Part shown: in pieces, positions 5,951-13,887 of the stretch
Layout of the letters: every line of letters starts with the position of its first letter
How positions within the stretch are numbered: position 1 is the first letter of the stretch
Position numbers and translations under genes: made by a program
Notes under the pieces: generated by a model
Seen by the model: the letters and a program-made list of their open reading frames with translations, nothing else
Told to the model about the DNA's origin: nothing
The model's database searches: none
Assembly: GCA_964621165.1 (NCBI GenBank)
Contig: CAZULC010000027.1
Location: 1-15,378, forward strand
DNA: 15,378 bases
Direction of reading: 5' to 3'
Source: UMGS1696 sp964621165
GTDB taxonomy: Bacteria > Bacillota > Clostridia > Oscillospirales > CAG-272

Positions 5951-8260
5951 ATGGAACTATTCTACAAAACACCTGCCAAAAACTGGAATGAAGCCCTGCC
6001 CCTCGGAAACGGAAGACTGGGGGCAATGGTCTACGGCGACCCGATTCACGAGACAATCCAGCTCAACGAAGAGACTCTGTGGAGCGGCAGATTCGACCCG
6101 GAAGCCGACAACCCGGAATGCGCCGAACACCTTGACGAGATGAGAGCGGCAATCTTCTCGGGAAACTACGCCGAAGGGGAACGGCTCGCCAACAAATATC
6201 TTGTCTGCCGCGGCCTTGGCTCCCACTACGGTAACGTCACCTCCGACGAACCATACGGAACCTACCAGACCGCCGGCGAGATTCACATCGACTACTTCGA
6301 GGAAAGAAATCCGGATGAAATAAAGCCCGCCAATTACAAACGCCTGCTTGACCTTGACGGGGGGCTTTCAAAGGTCTCGTACACCGTCGGCGGAGTGGAG
6401 TACAACGCCTACACCTGCACCGCACTGTCGGAAAAGCCCCTTGCCGGAGTTTTCATGCACCGCTTTGTCAGCAGCAGATACGAGAGAATCGCAGCAAAAA
6501 TCTCCTATTCCCTGAAAGACGGCGAGGTCAGGTACGAAAACGGCGCGATTGTTGCCAAAAAGGTACTTCCCGGCTCACAGGCCTTTGCGGTCTACCTCAA
6601 AATAAACATCGACGGCGGCAGAATGAGAATGGACGACGACGGAATTTTCATCTACGACACCATCGGCTTCACCATAATCGGCGACGTGCGCACAACCTAC
6701 ACCAAACCCGCGCCCGACGGCTCAAACTTTCCCTCAAGCGACCCGAACGAAGCCCTTGAGAAATGCCTGCGTTCCGTCAGATCCTGCGCCTCACTGAAGC
6801 CCGAGGAAATCTACTCCGAAAGCGCGCAGATCTTCTCGTCATTCATGCAGAGGGTCAAGCTGAACCTGATACGGGACGAATCCGTTGAGAAGCTCCCCAC
6901 CGACGAGAGACTCAGGAGGGTGAAGAACGGTGAGCGTGACTCGGGCCTGATCCAGCTCTACTTTGCGTACGGCAGGTACCTTCTTGTGGCGTCGTCGTAC
7001 AACTGTGTTCTCCCCGCGAACCTGCAGGGAATCTGGGCCGACGGATACTCAAACATCTGGTCCTGCGACTACCACATCAATATAAACCTGCAGATGAACT
7101 ACTGGCTTGCCGAAACCTGCGGACTCCCTGAGCTGACAAAGCCATACTTCGACTATCTCCGGTTCATCTCAGCTCACGGCAGACGTACGGCCAAGGTTCA
7201 GTACGGCATGAGCGGCTGGGTTGCCCACACCATCACAAACCCGTGGGGATTCACGGCCCCGGGAGAGGGAGCGTCATGGGGGTCGTTCATGTGCGCCGGA
7301 GCGTGGTGCTGCGGGCATATTATGGAGAGATACAATTTTTCAGGAGACGAAAAGTTCTTGAGCGACAACTATGACATAATGAAGTCCGCCTGCGAGTTTT
7401 ATCTTGACTACCTGACCACCGACCCACGCACGGGATATCTCTGCACTTGTCCGTCAAACTCCCCGGAGAACCGCTTCCTCATAGGAGAGGGAAAATCGGC
7501 GGGAATCTGCGCGGGACCCACGATGGACAACGAGATTCTGCGAGAGCTTTTTGAAAATACCGCCCATGCCGCTGAAATTTTAGGCTTTGACTACTGTTTT
7601 GCGAAGAAGCTGCGGGAGACTGCCGAAAAAATCAGTCCGATCAAAATAGGAAAGCATGGGCAGATAATGGAGTGGAGCGAGGACTTTGACGAAAACGAAC
7701 CCGGACACCGTCACGTCTCCCACCTATACGCCCTGCACCCGGGGAATCAGATAAACAGGAGTACTCCCGAACTGATGGAAGCCGCGAAGGTGACTCTTGA
7801 GAGAAGGCTCAGCGCCGGAGGAGGCCACACAGGCTGGTCAAGGGCATGGATTACGATGTTCTACAGCCGGCTTGGGATGGGGGATGACTGTCTCATGCAC
7901 CTATACAGGCTTCTTGCGAACAGCACCCAGTCGAATTTATTTGACACGCATCCGCCGTTTCAGATAGACGGAAACTTTGGAGCGTCGGCGGCTATTGCGG
8001 AGATGCTGATCCAGAGCCACAACGGCAGAATCGAGCTGCTTCCCGCGCTTCCCACGGATTCCGAATGGCGTGACGGCTCATACGAAGGCTTACATGCCCG
8101 CGGAGGGTACACAGTGGACTGCGTATGGCGTGACGGAAGGGTAGTGAAATTCAAGATAAAGTCGAACCATGACGGCAAAGTAGAAGTAGTGGCCAACGGC
8201 AAGTCCTACACCTACGCCGTAACCTCCGACCGAACCACCGTCTGCGAACTTTTATCTTAA
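5951..8260 (+). CDS. GH95 family glycoside hydrolase (probable alpha-L-fucosidase)
   Basis: This 769-residue enzyme matches glycoside hydrolase family 95, inverting enzymes that remove terminal L-fucose, often alpha-1,2-linked, or sometimes L-galactose. The N-terminal part has WNEALPLGNGRLGAMVYG and IQLNEETLWSG, the start of the family's beta-sandwich. The (alpha/alpha)6 barrel carries CDYHININLQMNYWLAE, with Asn377 and Asn379 at the positions of the catalytic-water Asn pair. It also has NSPENRF with Glu506 in the place of the general acid, GHRHVSHLYALHPG, and FQIDGNFGASAAIAEML with Asp673. Assignment of catalytic roles follows the characterised bifidobacterial enzyme from memory. There is no signal peptide, so it probably acts on imported oligosaccharides in the cytosol. 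No transporter is in the window. Its length is normal and the frame intact. It closes the four-gene cluster and is followed by a tandem repeat array. Confidence 0.93.
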   Translation: MELFYKTPAKNWNEALPLGNGRLGAMVYGDPIHETIQLNEETLWSGRFDPEADNPECAEHLDEMRAAIFSGNYAEGERLANKYLVCRGLGSHYGNVTSDEPYGTYQTAGEIHIDYFEERNPDEIKPANYKRLLDLDGGLSKVSYTVGGVEYNAYTCTALSEKPLAGVFMHRFVSSRYERIAAKISYSLKDGEVRYENGAIVAKKVLPGSQAFAVYLKINIDGGRMRMDDDGIFIYDTIGFTIIGDVRTTYTKPAPDGSNFPSSDPNEALEKCLRSVRSCASLKPEEIYSESAQIFSSFMQRVKLNLIRDESVEKLPTDERLRRVKNGERDSGLIQLYFAYGRYLLVASSYNCVLPANLQGIWADGYSNIWSCDYHININLQMNYWLAETCGLPELTKPYFDYLRFISAHGRRTAKVQYGMSGWVAHTITNPWGFTAPGEGASWGSFMCAGAWCCGHIMERYNFSGDEKFLSDNYDIMKSACEFYLDYLTTDPRTGYLCTCPSNSPENRFLIGEGKSAGICAGPTMDNEILRELFENTAHAAEILGFDYCFAKKLRETAEKISPIKIGKHGQIMEWSEDFDENEPGHRHVSHLYALHPGNQINRSTPELMEAAKVTLERRLSAGGGHTGWSRAWITMFYSRLGMGDDCLMHLYRLLANSTQSNLFDTHPPFQIDGNFGASAAIAEMLIQSHNGRIELLPALPTDSEWRDGSYEGLHARGGYTVDCVWRDGRVVKFKIKSNHDGKVEVVANGKSYTYAVTSDRTTVCELLS

Positions 8261-8703
8261 TGGGAAGCCCCCACGGGCAAACACGGGCAGGTAGCACCTG
8301 CAGGCATTCTCGGCGATTCTTCAGCTGAATAGGGGAGACATCCCACGACGCCGCCTCAACAGCTCCCGCAGGTGGGGAAGCCACCACGGGCAAACATGGG
8401 CAGGTAGCACCTGCAGGCATTCTCGGCGATTCTTCAGCTGAATAGGGGGAGACATCCCACGACGCCGCCTCAACAGCTCCCGCAGGTGGGGAAGCCCCCA
8501 CGGGCAAACACGGGCAGGTAGCACCTGCAGGCATTCTCGGCGANNNNNNNNNNNNNNNNNNNNNNNNNNNNNNNNNNNNNNNNNNNNNNNNNNNNNNNNN
8601 NNNNNNNNNNNNNNNNNNNNNNNNNNNNNNNNNNNNNNNNNNNTTCTTCAGCTGAATAGGGGAGACATCCCACGGCAATATCATTTTACTGTAAAAAAAT
8701 CGT
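8261..8703. repeat. Hairpin-rich tandem repeat, unit 113-114 bp, three visible units plus a decayed end
   Basis: Units begin GGGAAGCC at 8262, 8375 and 8489, giving periods of 113 and 114 bases (one extra G in the second). Each contains a perfect hairpin GCAGGT-AGC-ACCTGC, the 10-bp palindrome TTCAGCTGAA, a small GGGA/TCCC stem, and at unit junctions GTGGGG-AAGC-CCCCAC (perfect at 8486-8501, weakened in unit 2 by a C to A change). Units are nearly identical. The third enters a 100-N gap and the same unit resumes after it, then decays into the promoter-side sequence of the next gene. The repeat starts one base after the GH95 stop. No start signals or codon-like pattern are seen on either strand. 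Confidence 0.9.
8544..8643. other. Scaffold gap of 100 Ns inside the repeat array
   Basis: Exactly 100 Ns, the usual placeholder for a gap of unknown size. The sequence on both sides is the same repeat unit and matches the unit order across the gap, so the real number of repeats is unknown and was probably collapsed by the assembler. Confidence 0.98.
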
Positions 8704-8837
8704 GCGAACTCCTACAGCAGGGAAGTCTACCCACGCACAATGTTATTTCATCTTATACTACTGTAATCCCACGGCAATACAGCTTTGACTGACGCAAATC
8801 CGGCTTAAATTCTACGGCTACTGAAAAAAGGACGGTT
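8704..8837 (+). other. Leader region of the 8838 gene
   Basis: TCCCACGGCAATA occurs at 8668-8680 and again at 8767-8779, 99 bases apart, and the sequence between them weakly resembles a decayed array unit. TTGACT at 8785-8790 could be a -35 element, but no good -10 follows at 16-18 bases. TATACT near 8755 could be a -10 without a clear -35. The promoter is unresolved. AAAAAGGAC before ATG 8838 is the ribosome binding site. Confidence 0.35.
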
Positions 8838-11800
8838 ATGAAACATAAACTCACGGAAACAATTCTCGCCTTGCTGCTGGTTGTCTCAGGGGCGGCAGCT
8901 TTGACCACCCGGGCGGATGATGACCCCGGGCAGATCCCTGACTCCGCGGCAGCCTCGGTTATTGAAGCAAAAGCCGGACATGACTTTGACCAGTCCCAAG
9001 GGTCCACCGTGCTTCACTGCAAATCCTTTGCCTCATACGGATACACCGGCGAAGAGAAGGACGTGTTCGCTCCGACGGGGGACGAAATCAAAAACTTTGT
9101 CTTCACCTCCCAAAACTGGACTGTTACCGGCAGTGCGGACTCATCCAAAAGACTGGTGAAAAACGGCATCTCCGGCGTGTACATCGAGAGGTACAGCACA
9201 ATTCCCGTGGAAAATCCCGAGGACATCCCCCTCGAAAACCCCGAGATTCCCCACGAATCAGTGGAGCTGACGATGGATTTGTCCGGCGGGGTTATGGCTG
9301 ACGAATATCGCACAATCTCCTTCGGCGTGGAGCTTGAGGGAGTATTGGAAGCCGCCGTAACCACCGAAATTTTCTCAGGCAGCAACTCTTCGTTGGCTGA
9401 AACCGTGATCAAGGAGGGCTGGAACCTCGTCACTATTGACGCGGGTGATATTTTGGGCGCGTTTTCCCACATCAGAATTTCAGTTGACAGCGAAAGCGGC
9501 GGATGCGCGGTCAGAATCACCTCCCCCTTTGCCGAAGTTCAGGCCAATCCGGACTTTGAGACAATCGCCCGCTATTCCACCAACAGTATAACGGATGAAG
9601 TCGGAAGGGTGATCCTTGACAGCGGCAGAATCACACCCAGCGGCGGAAGAGCTGCGTTCACGGCGGAGTTCACAACCTTCGACGACTACCCGTCAGAAGA
9701 AAACGCCTACCTCGAGTTCAAGGTCAGCGGACTGTACAGCGCAAGCTTCACACTTGGAATCAACTGCAAAAACGCGCCGGACACGCTCTACTCCAAGAGA
9801 ATTTCCGTGTCTTCCTCCGCCGACTCATCCTCAGGCACCTACATTATCCCCATAGACCCTGCAGATGACATCGAGTCATATGTAATGCAGTTTGACAACG
9901 TGAAGTGCGATGCGTCGTTTACGGTTGAGTACGTCCGTTTTCACCGGGAATGCGTAAACCCAATTGAAGCCGAAAGCGGCGTGGGAACTCTCACGAAGCT
10001 CACGAAGGACGGCACTGCTGTGACTTTTTCCGGAAGCATGGAGAGGGCGGCTGTGGCTGAGTATTCATCGGGGAAAAACGGCGACGGACTCATTCACTTT
10101 TACGCAATCCCCTGCGGTTCCATGGACGACATTGGCTGTGCCTTTGAGATTGGATCCATCAAGCTGACGACCGTATTCAACTATTCTGCTGACATCAGTG
10201 TTTACCCCAACGTAGTGGACGGACACATGTTCTTCGCTGGTGTGGCTGACAGGGACGGAAACATAATACCCTTTTCGCGTCCCCGTTTCCCGGACTATGC
10301 TTCCGCGACTTCTACGAATACAGAACAGACGTCTTCGGCCGTATCCAGTGTGGGGCTGTACAAGCCGGCTTCCGTCGGGGCTTTCGAGTCAAACGCGTCC
10401 CGGGTCATAATCGACGTTCCCCTTGACAAATACATCAAAAAGGGCGGGGGAGTCCTTGTGAACTATACCTCCTACCCTGACAATTACACCGACGGGGCAG
10501 ACTTGGCAGTGGCTGGCTCATACGAAATCGACCGGGAGCTGCTCGGCGGTCTTGACTCGGAAATCAGCTTCTACATAACCGCAGGAGTTCGGGTGTACCT
10601 CCGTCTGTCGTCAGGCTCATTCATAAGCGGACTTACGGAAGAAGATCCGTCCGGTGAGTTTTATCAGCTCTCGTCCTCCTCAGACAGCGGCATGTTTGCG
10701 TCCGTCGTGCGGTTTTTTGCCGAGCGCTACCCAAGTCTGACCGGATTTGAGCTTGGATGCGGCGTGAATCTTGTGCCTGCTTCAGCTGTAGAGGACGGCG
10801 GAATCACAGCCTACTCCGGGGATCTGGCCTGCACAGTCAGAATATTGTACAACGCCGCCCGTGAGTTTATCGCAGACCCGTACATCATCATCCCCTTTGT
10901 GAGCGGTGAGTCTGATTCCGAACCATATGAGGAAAATGCATCGGAAGAGGGCGGAAGTTCAGAAAACGATATAAATGAAAAATCCGGATATGTCTGCGTG
11001 CCGCCCGAGGTTCTGACACCGCTTGTGTCCGAGACTTTGCAGAAAATAGGCACGGTCCCGTGGATTTATATGTATACAATTGACGAATGTGAGAACGCGG
11101 CGGACAGGACAAACTCTCTCGCTGATCTTCTCACCGAGCTTGACTGTGCCGGAATGAGCGGAATCATGTATTTCTTTGAGCCGGATTCGGCTTACATTTC
11201 AAAAAAATTCGCGGAAAACAAAACTCCGGGAGAGCAGTATTCGGCCTATGCCGCGCGGATGTTCGGGGAGCTTCTCGAGACCACAAAAAGCAGCAGTACA
11301 AGGGGCGTGTTTTTCTCACTGGAAATGACGGACCTCTCAAATGACCACGAGTTCTACGCGGCTCTAAAGGAAATCGGCGGGCAGGGCGGCACGTCAAGGT
11401 ACATCTACGACTCCACCGCGTCAGTTTCTCCGGAAAAAAGCTATGCATCCGCGTACACAGCCTATGACTTCACGAAAAAATACTACCCGGACGGATGGAT
11501 TGCCGGCGGCGGCGTTGGTTCCTGCCTGACAGACTACAGCAAAATCGAGGGCGTGATCGGACGTGTGCTCAGAGCCGAGTTCAGCAGCGGAAGCGACGGA
11601 TACAAAACCACGGGAGCTGCCGGAATCACCTTATGCCGTCTCGGAAGCACCGTTAACCTGACGGGAGTTGACGCGGCGGTCTTCGAGGCCTCCCTGACCC
11701 TTCCAGAGGGAACGAGCGGCGAAACTCTCACCTCCCCGATTATGTCGACTGTGGTGTTCGTCATAGGGTCCGGCGACAACCGGGCGGAATACTACGCTGA

Positions 11801-12173
11801 GGAAGTGGCGGCTGGACAGTATTACACCTTCACCTGCGACCTTTCCGGATACGAAAAGTCAAGCGAAGTGAACTATATGGGAATCATGGTGTATTCCGAC
11901 GAGCAGGTGGGGCTTGAGCTGAAGTCGGTTGAGCTGTGCAGTGACAGCCTGTCGTCTGACGAAATAAAATCCCGTCTCAATCCGGTGAACGAGAGCGAAA
12001 ATCAGGACGGAATCAAGTCAAACCTGCGATTTGTGACAATGGCGGCCTTCACTGTGTTCGTGGGGACAATAGTGACGTTTGTAATACTTGCCCGTTACGA
12101 GAGGGAAGAAGAGGAAAAAATCCACATTGAAAAGGGAGAAGAATATGAAAAAAGAAAACGACAGCGTCAGTAA
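8838..12173 (+). CDS. Large secreted, membrane-anchored protein with a possible degenerate glycosidase-like barrel
   Basis: This 1111-residue protein was not firmly recognised. Residues 1 to about 26 form a signal peptide (MKHKLTETILALLLVVSGAAAL). Residues about 45-400 are rich in Ser, Thr, Gly and strand-like segments and look like two or three beta-sandwich, carbohydrate-binding-like modules. Residues about 430-850 resemble the TIM-barrel-like DUF5722 type: VRVYLRLSSGSF, VVRFFAERYPSLTGFELGCGVN, then RILYNAAREFIADPYIIIPF. Where such barrels carry GNEVN with the acid/base Glu, this one has GCGVN at 640-644, so catalysis may be lost. Residues about 900-1050 look like another beta-rich module. 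A single helix at 1065-1085 and a highly charged tail of 26 residues anchor it in the membrane. There is no LPXTG motif. A role in binding glycans or wall polymers is inference. It overlaps the next gene by 29 bases. Confidence 0.6.
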   Translation: MKHKLTETILALLLVVSGAAALTTRADDDPGQIPDSAAASVIEAKAGHDFDQSQGSTVLHCKSFASYGYTGEEKDVFAPTGDEIKNFVFTSQNWTVTGSADSSKRLVKNGISGVYIERYSTIPVENPEDIPLENPEIPHESVELTMDLSGGVMADEYRTISFGVELEGVLEAAVTTEIFSGSNSSLAETVIKEGWNLVTIDAGDILGAFSHIRISVDSESGGCAVRITSPFAEVQANPDFETIARYSTNSITDEVGRVILDSGRITPSGGRAAFTAEFTTFDDYPSEENAYLEFKVSGLYSASFTLGINCKNAPDTLYSKRISVSSSADSSSGTYIIPIDPADDIESYVMQFDNVKCDASFTVEYVRFHRECVNPIEAESGVGTLTKLTKDGTAVTFSGSMERAAVAEYSSGKNGDGLIHFYAIPCGSMDDIGCAFEIGSIKLTTVFNYSADISVYPNVVDGHMFFAGVADRDGNIIPFSRPRFPDYASATSTNTEQTSSAVSSVGLYKPASVGAFESNASRVIIDVPLDKYIKKGGGVLVNYTSYPDNYTDGADLAVAGSYEIDRELLGGLDSEISFYITAGVRVYLRLSSGSFISGLTEEDPSGEFYQLSSSSDSGMFASVVRFFAERYPSLTGFELGCGVNLVPASAVEDGGITAYSGDLACTVRILYNAAREFIADPYIIIPFVSGESDSEPYEENASEEGGSSENDINEKSGYVCVPPEVLTPLVSETLQKIGTVPWIYMYTIDECENAADRTNSLADLLTELDCAGMSGIMYFFEPDSAYISKKFAENKTPGEQYSAYAARMFGELLETTKSSSTRGVFFSLEMTDLSNDHEFYAALKEIGGQGGTSRYIYDSTASVSPEKSYASAYTAYDFTKKYYPDGWIAGGGVGSCLTDYSKIEGVIGRVLRAEFSSGSDGYKTTGAAGITLCRLGSTVNLTGVDAAVFEASLTLPEGTSGETLTSPIMSTVVFVIGSGDNRAEYYAEEVAAGQYYTFTCDLSGYEKSSEVNYMGIMVYSDEQVGLELKSVELCSDSLSSDEIKSRLNPVNESENQDGIKSNLRFVTMAAFTVFVGTIVTFVILARYEREEEEKIHIEKGEEYEKRKRQRQ

Positions 12174-12594
12174 ATCAGCAGCGGGAAGCGGGACTGACAA
12201 ACAGGACGCATCCGAAAAAAACGCGGCTTATTCGGGATTTGACGAAAATATGTTTCCGCTTGACGACAGCCCACAGAATCCGCAAATGAATCCTCGTCCG
12301 TTTACAAAATACCGTATTGTGGAGATGGGGCTGTGCGTGGCGGCAATCGTCCTCGGACTTTTGTACCTCTACACTGACGTGGTGAAGCTGGGTTTTCTTC
12401 TTCCGGCTTTCTCGGCGGGGATGGCGGTGATTACGGCTCTGCGGTACCTCGACGGACGTGAAGCCGCGTCAAAGAACCAGTCAAACGGCAAAGTCGGCAA
12501 AACGGCGGCGTATTTTCCAGCAGTTTTCATGGGATTTCTGACGGCTGTGGTAATAGTTGTGACAATAGCATATTTTACCGGCGCCGCAAGGTAA
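12145..12594 (+). CDS. Small multi-pass membrane protein, function unknown
   Basis: This 149-residue protein is not recognised. The first 50 residues are hydrophilic and low-complexity (rich in Ser, Asp, Asn, Lys). They are followed by three hydrophobic helices: IVEMGLCVAAIVLGLLYLY, LGFLLPAFSAGMAVITALRYL, and a last one near YFPAVFMGFLTAVVIVVTIAY close to the C-terminus. I chose ATG 12145 because AAGGGAG sits seven bases upstream. A longer frame from 12088 has no such site and would lie deep within the preceding gene. The start lies inside the 3' end of the 1111-residue gene, so the two are likely translationally coupled and may act together, for example with this protein as membrane partner. 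No catalytic motif was seen. Confidence 0.75.
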   Translation: MKKENDSVSKSAAGSGTDKQDASEKNAAYSGFDENMFPLDDSPQNPQMNPRPFTKYRIVEMGLCVAAIVLGLLYLYTDVVKLGFLLPAFSAGMAVITALRYLDGREAASKNQSNGKVGKTAAYFPAVFMGFLTAVVIVVTIAYFTGAAR

Positions 12595-12611
12595 AGCACA
12601 GCCAAATGAAG

Positions 12612-12655
12612 TCAGCACTGAACGGTATCCTTCAGGAGAAAATGCAGAGTGCTGA
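12612..12655. terminator. Inverted repeat after the small membrane protein gene
   Basis: TCAGCACT (12612-12619) and AGTGCTGA (12648-12655) are perfect 8-bp arms 28 bases apart. No T-run follows on either strand, so termination is uncertain; it could be a protein-binding site or mRNA-stabilising stem. Confidence 0.35.
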
Positions 12656-12726
12656 ATGAAGCTGCGGGTGAATTGTACCCATGTAGCAAATAAATACAAT
12701 AATTTTATTGAGACTAAATATCAAAG

Positions 12727-12742
12727 TGTTTCACGTGAAACA
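12727..12742. promoter_or_regulatory. parS: Perfect parS site (ParB/Spo0J binding site)
   Basis: TGTTTCACGTGAAACA is a perfect 16-bp palindrome and an exact match to the bacterial chromosomal parS consensus TGTTNCACGTGAAACA. It lies in an intergenic region between the small membrane protein and the nitroreductase-like gene. ParB (Spo0J) bound there loads with CTP, spreads and recruits SMC for chromosome segregation. Such sites usually cluster near the replication origin, so this window is probably in the origin-proximal part of the chromosome. No parA or parB gene is in the window. Confidence 0.9.
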
Positions 12743-12832
12743 AATGTTCATTTACGTTTTTTGAAAATAATATAAAGTCAACGGTAAAGTAAAATACAAT
12801 ATACAACCGTGCGATTATGACAGGAGTGGAAA

Positions 12833-13573
12833 ATGTACAACAATTTATACCCAATGATATACAAACGTAAATCTTTTCACATGTTCCGGGGAGCGGAAAA
12901 GCTGAGTTGGGACGAGCTGGAAACCATAAAGAAAAAAATTACCACTTTGATTCCTCTGTCCCCAAGCATCAGGACCGAAATCCGTCTGGCAGGCTCCCTT
13001 CCGAAATCGAGCAGCGGCGAGGAGTATACCATACTTTTCTACAGCGAAAAGGCCGTGGGGTACCTCCAGAATATCGGCTACCTCGGCGAACAGCTGGATT
13101 TGTATCTGGCTTCGGTGAACATCGGGGCGCTGTGGTGCGGTATGAGCCGTCCTGAATCCCTTGTGACCGAGGAAGGGCTTGAATTCGTCATAATGATGAA
13201 AATCGCGAAAATGCCGCCCTCAAAGTTCCGTGGAGGCCTTTTCAGAACCGGTCGGAAACGACCTGAGGAAATCTGGACGGGCGGATTTCTGTCGGATCTC
13301 GCGTCTGACGTCCGTCTTGCCCCCAGCTCCATGAATTCCCAGCCGTGGCTCGTAGAGTCGGATGGCGGAAAGCTGACAGTCTACCGGACCGGACCGAAAG
13401 GACGTGCGGCAAAGCGTGACCGTACATTTTTCTACAACTCCATCGACATGGGAATTTTCTTCCTTTTTCTGGAAGTCTGCCTGAGCCACGCGGGGTATTC
13501 CTACCGCAGGAACCTGAGCTATGACGGCGGTGAAGAGGAAAAAGCAAAGTGCGCCGAGTACTCCATCGGATAA
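12833..13573 (+). CDS. Putative nitroreductase family protein (TM1586-like)
   Basis: This 246-residue protein resembles the FMN-dependent nitroreductase fold of the TM1586 type, in which two half-domains make one flavin-binding unit. It starts with MYNNLYPMIYKRKSFHMFRG, the usual N-terminal R-K/R-S-x-R-x-F/Y-like segment. GYLGEQLDLYLASVNIGALWCG matches the helix that packs under the flavin. APSSMNSQPWLVE near residues 163-175 is the N-S-x-N-x-Q-P-W/F flavin-contact motif. NSIDMGIFFLFLEVCLSHAGYSY is the matching late helix. AGGAG lies seven bases before the ATG. The substrate is unknown and a reductase activity is inferred from family only. It stands alone between two longer intergenic stretches and lies 90 bases after the parS site. 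Confidence 0.75.
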   Translation: MYNNLYPMIYKRKSFHMFRGAEKLSWDELETIKKKITTLIPLSPSIRTEIRLAGSLPKSSSGEEYTILFYSEKAVGYLQNIGYLGEQLDLYLASVNIGALWCGMSRPESLVTEEGLEFVIMMKIAKMPPSKFRGGLFRTGRKRPEEIWTGGFLSDLASDVRLAPSSMNSQPWLVESDGGKLTVYRTGPKGRAAKRDRTFFYNSIDMGIFFLFLEVCLSHAGYSYRRNLSYDGGEEEKAKCAEYSIG

Positions 13574-13887
13574 AGCTTCGGCGTACCCGTATTGTATCAC
13601 GGAATTTTTATCCTGTGCTGACATAATTTTTCCGCGGCTTTGGCGGGGTTTGCGGAGGATTGCGCACCGGTCTGGTTCTGCCGGACTTTACCGCTGATTT
13701 GTGGAATATTTCTCCGTGCGGTTTTTCTCAGGCCGGCGGGGATTTTTCATTTGTGAGCGATATTGCCCGCATATCGAACCGGGGGAGAACATAAAATTTA
13801 GTGAAAACAAAATCAAGGCGTCGGCGGACGGCGGACAGCGGACTGTCGTGGCATGGGTTCGGCGGCGCTTCCAATACGGGGGTTAAA
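13574..13887 (+). other. Gene-free region of 314 bases before the S1-domain gene
   Basis: No gene, clear promoter or terminator is seen. A GTG at 13801 is in frame with the S1-domain gene but has no ribosome binding site. Its translation would be an Arg-rich low-complexity leader (RRRRTADSG), so it is judged to be untranslated. The part at 13820-13850 repeats short GCGGAC units. Confidence 0.5.

Noticed and set aside
8151..8684. Long minus-strand open frames across the tandem array, including through the Ns
   Set aside because: They are translations of the repeat in different frames, cross the gap, lack ribosome binding sites and show no protein-like conservation.
8261..8703. Possible CRISPR array
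   Set aside because: The units are contiguous 113-bp tandem copies with no unique spacers and no cas genes nearby.
8785..8807. Promoter for the 8838 gene based on TTGACT
   Set aside because: No acceptable -10 element 16-18 bases downstream; the candidate was too weak to list as a promoter.
13801..13887. N-terminal extension of the S1-domain protein from GTG 13801
   Set aside because: No binding site before the GTG and an Arg-rich low-complexity translation; ATG 13888 has GGGGG at proper spacing.
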